Source of the DNA: Proteobacteria bacterium UBA2996
GTDB lineage: Bacteria > Pseudomonadota > Gammaproteobacteria > Arenicellales > UBA868
Assembly (NCBI GenBank): GCA_002346525.1
Contig: DDZY01000204.1
Span: forward strand, 1 to 6,390
Length of the DNA stretch: 6,390 nucleotides
Direction: 5' to 3'
Position numbers and translations under genes: made by a program. The notes under the pieces were generated by a model. It was not told the origin of the DNA and ran no database searches. It worked only from the letters and a program-made list of their open reading frames with translations. Shown here piece after piece: positions 1 through 3,832 of this stretch (positions within the stretch are counted from its first letter, which is position 1; each line of letters starts with the position of its first letter).

Positions 1-36
1 AAGAAGGCTGCTAAGAAGAAAGCGCGACGGCGCTGA
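1..36 (+). CDS. 3' end of a lysine/arginine-rich protein (partial)
   Basis: The first frame reads KKAAKKKARRR and then a TGA stop, giving 11 residues of which 8 are Lys or Arg. A strong terminator about 35 bp downstream supports a real gene end on this strand. Such basic Lys/Ala tails occur on histone H1-like DNA-binding proteins and on the C-terminus of topoisomerase I in many proteobacteria, where they help bind nucleic acid. Eleven residues cannot separate these options, so no gene name is given. The rest of the gene lies left of the window. Confidence 0.6.
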   Translation, partial: KKAAKKKARRR

Positions 37-70
37 TTTAACGCCTGATCCGGTTTACCGGTTCAGCACA

Positions 71-101
71 AAAGGCGACGGTGCAAGCCGTCGCCTTTTT
101 T
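71..101 (+). terminator. Intrinsic (rho-independent) terminator
   Basis: A GC-rich stem GGCGACGG / CCGTCGCC (74-81 with 88-95) can be lengthened by three A-T pairs (71-73 with 96-98). It is capped by a six-base loop that can close as a U-G pair over a GCAA tetraloop, and is followed by six T (96-101). This is a textbook terminator for the + strand gene ending at 36. Read on the - strand the same stem is followed by only four T (TTTTG), so it may also stop transcription of the convergent gene, but less efficiently. Confidence 0.92.
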
Positions 102-606
102 ATTGCCCATCCCCCGGACGGTGCCGGTACCCTCTGACTGCACTCACGGTCGTTTTCCAGTCCGCTGTCCCTCGGACTTCAATTCGGGGAAAGCTCACGT
201 TGACGCTGAAATCCCGGGCGTGGCCAGGTGGAACGACCAGCGTCACCTTCGGGCGCGTGATTCCCAGCACAGGGCAGTTTCCGGCAACACGATCCGACTC
301 GCTCGAACAGTCACGCAGTTCCACTTCCAGGGTTGTTTCCGACAGGGCAGTATCGACAGAACGATTGGCCAAGCGACCAGTGATATCAAAACTGTCGGCA
401 TACGATGGGACAACTTCCACTACCCAAAGATCAACATCGGATGCGGATATCCGAGCGGACTGACGTTCCCGCTCTCCCGGGATAATCTGCAAGAGCAGTA
501 CTGCACTGCCCAAAAGCACAATCAGAATCGCGAATGCCAAACGCGGGTGGCGAACTGAGATAGCCACCAACGCCAGTGCTACGATTCCCAAAATGATCCA
601 GTGCAT
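100..606 (-). CDS. Conserved-type hypothetical membrane-anchored protein, 168 aa
   Basis: I do not recognise this gene. Two hydrophobic stretches at residues 3-17 and 23-42, separated by a short basic turn (RHPR), suggest either a hairpin anchor or a single long membrane segment near the N-terminus. The remaining ~125 residues are soluble and rich in alternating beta-strand patterns: WVVEVVPSYADSFDITGRLANRS, a TTLEVELRDC strand, a cysteine pair (C100, C111), then VPPGHARDFSVNVSF and AVRGY near the end. The order 'G-x-L-x-N-x-S ... L-x-D-C ... PPG ... F' recalls small beta-sandwich (FxLYD/DUF3426-like) domains of envelope proteins; that likeness is inference. If the Cys pair lies outside the membrane it could form a disulfide. 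The ATG start is supported by AGGA nine bases upstream. The TAA stop lies in the T tract of the shared terminator. The gene is divergent from nadA and nothing ties it to that pathway. Confidence 0.82.
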   Translation of the reverse strand: MHWIILGIVALALVAISVRHPRLAFAILIVLLGSAVLLLQIIPGERERQSARISASDVDLWVVEVVPSYADSFDITGRLANRSVDTALSETTLEVELRDCSSESDRVAGNCPVLGITRPKVTLVVPPGHARDFSVNVSFPRIEVRGTADWKTTVSAVRGYRHRPGDGQ

Positions 607-615
607 AAAATGTGA

Positions 616-619
616 TCCT
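616..619 (-). promoter_or_regulatory. Shine-Dalgarno site for the 168-aa membrane protein gene
   Basis: On the - strand the sequence reads AGGA, nine bases, then ATG (606-604). This is the clearest ribosome binding site at a gene start in the window and supports the chosen start, which also places the hydrophobic anchor directly at the N-terminus. Confidence 0.6.
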
Positions 620-635
620 GCATTGCGCCCGGTGG

Positions 636-660
636 TATATATATCATTTCAAATATATAT
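636..660. promoter_or_regulatory. AT-rich imperfect palindrome in the divergent promoter region
   Basis: Between the two divergent starts lies a run of 25 bases containing only two C and no G, in otherwise GC-rich DNA. It has a core ATTT-C-AAAT (646-654) flanked by alternating AT. If C645 is treated as a bulge, 639-649 pairs with 651-660 as a ten-pair inverted repeat. It probably serves as an easily melted promoter segment (TATATA matches a -10 hexamer on either strand) or a regulator's operator for nadA and/or the divergent gene. No well-spaced -35 hexamer could be found for either direction, so exact promoters are not assigned. Confidence 0.4.
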
Positions 661-692
661 CGAACGAGTCGTAGCGATAACACGCAGTCCAG

Positions 693-1757
693 ATGCCCAT
701 GCGCATGCCCAGCTTAAGTCATAGCGACCAGATCAGTATTGCCGATAAGGCGAGGCAAGCGAGGTCAGTCGTTGGAGAGAACCTGACGCCCGCAGAACGC
801 CGGTCCCTTCGCCAGCAAGCCGGCGATCTTCTGTCGCGCGAAGACGCCGTACTCGTCGCGCATTACTACGTTGACAGTGAGTTGCAAGAGCTCGCTGAAG
901 AAACCGGGGGCTGCGTGGCCGACTCACTGGAGATGGCTCGCTTTGGTCTCTCCCATCCCGCAAGCACGGTGATCGTAGCCGGGGTGCGTTTCATGGGAGA
1001 AACGGCCAAGATTTTGAGTCCTGAAAAGCAGGTACTGGTGGTTGAACCGCAAGCGGAGTGCTCTTTGGATCTTGGCTGTCCGCCGGCGGCGTTCGGTGCA
1101 TTCTGTGATCAGCATCCAGAGCGCACCGTGGTGGTCTATGCAAACACCAGCGCCGAGGTCAAGGCGCGGGCCGACTGGGTGGTGACTTCCTCAATCGCAG
1201 TTGATCTTGTGGCTGACCTTGCCGCCAAGGACAAGAAGATGATCTGGGCACCCGACCGCTACCTGGGCGACTACGTAAAAAGGCAGACCGGGGCAGATCT
1301 GTTGCTCTGGGACGGCAGCTGCATCGTACACGAGGAATTCAAGGGCGAGGTGCTATCGAACCTCAAGCAGCAGCATCCCCAGGCCAAGGTGCTGGTGCAC
1401 CCGGAATCTCCGGCTTCGGTGATCGAGCTGGCTGACGTCGTGGGATCCACCAGTCAGTTGATCTTGGCGGCACAGCAGTTGGATTCGTCTTATTTCATCG
1501 TGGCAACCGAAGAGGGCATCCTGCACAAGATGCGCCAGAGCGCTCCCAAAAAGACGTTCGTCGCGGCGCCCACAGCAGGCGAGGGCGCTACCTGCATCAG
1601 CTGTGCGCACTGCCCGTGGATGAAAATGAATGATCTTCAGCGCCTCATCGCTGTACTGCAATCCAAAGACACAGAGGTGGTCATCGATGAAGAAATACGA
1701 ATCCGTGCTGCCATGCCCATCCAACGCATGGTTGAGTATGGCCGACAAAGCGCGTAA
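693..1757 (+). CDS. nadA: Quinolinate synthase NadA
   Basis: NadA condenses iminoaspartate (made by NadB) with dihydroxyacetone phosphate to give quinolinate, the first ring compound of de novo NAD synthesis, in the cytoplasm. The 354-aa protein matches the E. coli enzyme (347 aa, recalled from memory) almost without gaps: AHYY at 56-59, LAEETGGC at 67-74, AGVRFMGETAKILSPEK at 96-112, VVYANTSAEVKARADWVVTSS from 147, HPESP at 236-240 and a final CISCAHCPW. The three [4Fe-4S] ligands correspond to C123, C210 and C307, each exactly ten residues beyond E. coli C113, C200 and C297; C301 and C304 complete the CxxCxxC. Three ATGs at 693, 699 and 705 are in frame and none has a clear Shine-Dalgarno site, so the exact start is uncertain by four residues; the first ~45 residues are poorly conserved. 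hemH follows after 14 bp, suggesting co-transcription. nadB is not in the window. Confidence 0.97.
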   Translation: MPMRMPSLSHSDQISIADKARQARSVVGENLTPAERRSLRQQAGDLLSREDAVLVAHYYVDSELQELAEETGGCVADSLEMARFGLSHPASTVIVAGVRFMGETAKILSPEKQVLVVEPQAECSLDLGCPPAAFGAFCDQHPERTVVVYANTSAEVKARADWVVTSSIAVDLVADLAAKDKKMIWAPDRYLGDYVKRQTGADLLLWDGSCIVHEEFKGEVLSNLKQQHPQAKVLVHPESPASVIELADVVGSTSQLILAAQQLDSSYFIVATEEGILHKMRQSAPKKTFVAAPTAGEGATCISCAHCPWMKMNDLQRLIAVLQSKDTEVVIDEEIRIRAAMPIQRMVEYGRQSA

Positions 1758-1771
1758 CCGCTCGCAGTCTG

Positions 1772-2821
1772 ATGAAATTTCAGCGAGGACTTCCACCTGA
1801 GGCAACGAATCGCACGGGCGTGCTGCTGGTCAACCTTGGAACGCCGGAGGGCCCCAGCGTCTCTGCCGTAAGACGATATCTTGGGGAGTTTCTGCACGAT
1901 CACCGGGTGGTGGAACTCAGCCGCTGGATTTGGTGTCTGATTCTTCACGGAGTCATCCTGCGCATTCGGCCCAAACGCAGCGCCGCCGCCTACCAGTCGA
2001 TCTGGCGGGAATCGGGTTCCCCGCTCATGTCGCTGACGCGCAGTCTCACAGAGGGCGTAGAAGCGCGCCTAAAGCAAACTGGCGATGGGGATGTCCGCGT
2101 CACCATGGCGATGCGTTATGGTCAACCCTCGGTGGCGCATGCCCTGGAAGACCTTGCCAACAACGGCGTCACCCGCATTGCTGTCTTACCTCTGTATCCG
2201 CAGTACTCCTGCAGTACCACAGCGTCCGTTTATGACGCGGTGGGCAACACACTAAAGCTTTGGCGGAACTTGCCTGCGATCCATATTGTCCGGGACTACC
2301 ATCTCGCCAACGGCTATCTGGACGCGCTGGCAGCCTCTGTTCAAGCCCGCTGGGCCGGACACCAACGGGGCGAGAAACTCATGATTTCTTTTCACGGAAC
2401 CCCGCAGCGATATGCTGATCAAGGTGACCCCTATCGCCTGCAGTGCGAACAGACCGCTGCGGCTCTCGCTCAACGCCTGGGGTTGACTGACGAACAATGG
2501 ATCCTCTCATTTCAGTCCCGTTTTGGCCGAGCACCGTGGCTTCAGCCTTATACCGATGAGACACTGCGCTCCCTGGCTCGGCAGGGCACGCGGGCTGTGG
2601 ACATCATTTGTCCCGGCTTCGCAGTGGACTGCCTGGAAACGCTGGAAGAGATTGCCGAGGAAAATGCCGGGATCTTTCGAGGAGCTGGCGGCGAAAATTT
2701 CGCTTACATCCCCTGCCTGAATGATCGCGCGGATCACATCGCCGCACTGTCTGAACTGGTCCGCACCGAACTGCCGAACTGGTTTTCCGGCAAGCCCTCA
2801 CCGGCAGATAACCCCGGATAA
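1772..2821 (+). CDS. hemH: Ferrochelatase HemH (protoheme ferro-lyase)
   Basis: HemH inserts Fe2+ into protoporphyrin IX to form protoheme, the last heme step, usually as a membrane-associated enzyme. The 349-aa protein shows the family hallmarks in order: GVLLVNLGTPEGP (16-28), RRYLGEFLHDHRVVE (34-48), YQSIWRESGSPL (74-85), MRYGQPS (114-120), LPLYPQYSCSTTAS (139-152), the active-site region ISFHGTPQRYADQGDPY with catalytic His208, SFQSRFG (246-252), and CPGFAVDCLETLEEI (280-294) with the conserved acidic Glu289. Length is normal for the bacterial enzyme. The residue after HG is Thr, where the family signature usually has a branched aliphatic residue. Cysteines are scattered (C225, C280, C287, C315) and do not form an obvious C-terminal [2Fe-2S] motif. 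The ATG lacks a good Shine-Dalgarno site, and conserved sequence begins only near residue 16, so the start is not certain. It is probably translated from the nadA transcript. Its TAA directly abuts the aroE stop. Confidence 0.97.
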   Translation: MKFQRGLPPEATNRTGVLLVNLGTPEGPSVSAVRRYLGEFLHDHRVVELSRWIWCLILHGVILRIRPKRSAAAYQSIWRESGSPLMSLTRSLTEGVEARLKQTGDGDVRVTMAMRYGQPSVAHALEDLANNGVTRIAVLPLYPQYSCSTTASVYDAVGNTLKLWRNLPAIHIVRDYHLANGYLDALAASVQARWAGHQRGEKLMISFHGTPQRYADQGDPYRLQCEQTAAALAQRLGLTDEQWILSFQSRFGRAPWLQPYTDETLRSLARQGTRAVDIICPGFAVDCLETLEEIAEENAGIFRGAGGENFAYIPCLNDRADHIAALSELVRTELPNWFSGKPSPADNPG

Positions 2822-3682
2822 CTAACGCACACCTGACCGCAATGCACTGATCACGGGTGCCGTCCGGGGTCGCTGTTCGTGCCAAATCCAGAACGCTTCC
2901 GCCGCCTGCTCTACCAGCATGCCGAGGCCATCCACCGCCCGAACCGCGCCGAGCCCCATTGCCCAACGCATAAACGCCGTGGGCTGATCCGCGTAGGCCA
3001 AATCATAAGCATGGGTACCGGAATGAAAGACCGACTCCGATAACGCAGGCACCTCGCTGGACAAACTCGCCGCCGTCGCATTGATCACAAGATCAAATGC
3101 CCCATCGACGTCATCGAGTCCGCAGGGATGGACGCGATCGGGGGAGTCCATTGACGCCACAAGCTCTCGCGCACGCGATACCGTGCGGTTGGCTACGATC
3201 AGGCAGTCGGGCTTGGTTTGCAATAGGGGCTGCACGATCCCGCGCGCTGCACCGCCGGCCCCAATGATGAGAATCCGTGCGTTGGTACACGTGATGCTGA
3301 GATTCTCCTGCAGATCACGTACCAGACCGATTCCGTCCGTATTGTCCCCAGCGATATGGTCGTCTCCTGAAAAGGACACCGTATTGACTGCATTCGCAAA
3401 CTGCGCCCGTTCAGACACCTCATCGGACAGTCGAAAAGCGGCCTCTTTGAACGGCAGTGTGACATTGATGCCCGCCACACCGCCTGCCTGAAGGTTGCGA
3501 ACCCCCTGCTCAAAAGCGATGGGGTCAAGCGCAATCGCCTCGTAAGACAGCGATACGTTACACTGGCGTGCGAAAGCCTCGTGGATCTGCGGTGATTTAC
3601 TGTGCATGACAGGATGACCAACCACAGCAAAGCGGCGTTGACGGCTCTTAAAGTCAAAAAGATCACTCATCGGTCTGCCCAT
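2822..3682 (-). CDS. aroE: Shikimate dehydrogenase (NADP+) AroE
   Basis: AroE reduces 3-dehydroshikimate to shikimate with NADPH, the fourth step of the shikimate pathway to chorismate, in the cytoplasm. The 286-aa protein has the substrate-binding SKSP (28-31), NVTLPFK with catalytic Lys79, AVNT with Asn100, DNTDG with catalytic Asp116 (spacing identical to E. coli N86/D102), the dinucleotide-binding GAGGAAR (141-147), the NADP-selecting NRT (165-167), INATA (200-204), and the C-terminal DGLGMLVEQAAEAF with Gln259. All key residues are present. Two ATGs are possible: 3682 (used here) and 3670, which gives MSDLFDF. Neither has a strong Shine-Dalgarno site; the E. coli protein starts only a few residues before the conserved GxP, so the shorter form is plausible. 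The gene is convergent with hemH with no gap and divergent from glnE, so it is probably its own transcription unit. Confidence 0.97.
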   Translation of the reverse strand: MGRPMSDLFDFKSRQRRFAVVGHPVMHSKSPQIHEAFARQCNVSLSYEAIALDPIAFEQGVRNLQAGGVAGINVTLPFKEAAFRLSDEVSERAQFANAVNTVSFSGDDHIAGDNTDGIGLVRDLQENLSITCTNARILIIGAGGAARGIVQPLLQTKPDCLIVANRTVSRARELVASMDSPDRVHPCGLDDVDGAFDLVINATAASLSSEVPALSESVFHSGTHAYDLAYADQPTAFMRWAMGLGAVRAVDGLGMLVEQAAEAFWIWHEQRPRTAPVISALRSGVR

Positions 3683-3694
3683 TGCGCTAGCGCA
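3683..3694. repeat. Perfect 12-bp palindrome abutting the aroE start
   Basis: TGCGCTAGCGCA is its own reverse complement and ends one base before the aroE ATG at 3682 (reading on the - strand). It occupies the position where a Shine-Dalgarno site would be. It could be an operator half-site pair, a small RNA hairpin affecting aroE translation if the 3682 start is used, or chance. If the true start is Met5 at 3670, it lies 12 bases further upstream. Confidence 0.4.
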
Positions 3695-3832
3695 GCACCG
3701 AGGACTATAGCCGAGTTGTCACGACTACCGCGAACAGACCAACACATCACACCGAGGCATGCTGTGAGGAGATATCGGCTTTCACTCAGAAGACTGCCCA
3801 TCTGTCGGCAGCCCCTACTGCCATGACGCGTC
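3695..3832. promoter_or_regulatory. Divergent aroE/glnE intergenic region, promoters not resolved
   Basis: Together with the palindrome this makes a 150-bp gap that must hold the promoters of both aroE and glnE unless glnE is read from elsewhere. On the - strand TATAGT (3709-3704) is a good -10 hexamer close upstream of aroE, but the spacing-appropriate -35 site reads CGCGGT and does not match. On the + strand TTGTCA (3716-3721) is a near-consensus -35 but is not followed by a -10 at 16-18 bp. No terminator, tRNA or sigma-54 (GG-N10-GC) promoter was seen. No ribosome binding site stands out before glnE. Confidence 0.3.

Noticed and set aside
103..558. + strand ORF of 151 codons opposite the membrane gene
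   Set aside because: Begins inside the terminator region, is antisense to the better supported 100-606 gene, and its product shows no membrane segment or ordered motif pattern.
774..785. GGAG followed by CTG inside the nadA N-terminus as an alternative start
   Set aside because: CTG starts are rare and this would remove the region that matches the usual NadA length; the ATG cluster at 693-707 fits family length better.
2811..2870. Inverted repeat ACCCCGGA (2811-2818) / TCCGGGGT (2863-2870) spanning the hemH/aroE junction, as a bidirectional terminator
   Set aside because: The arms are 44 bp apart with only a few further pairs possible (GCAC/GTGC) and no T run follows on either strand. Several 8-bp inverted repeats at this spacing are expected by chance in a window this size.
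3602..3826. + strand ORF of 74 codons ending seven bases before the glnE start
   Set aside because: Mostly antisense to the aroE N-terminus; composition is basic and unpatterned. Its stop is the TGA that bounds the glnE frame, which is all it contributes.
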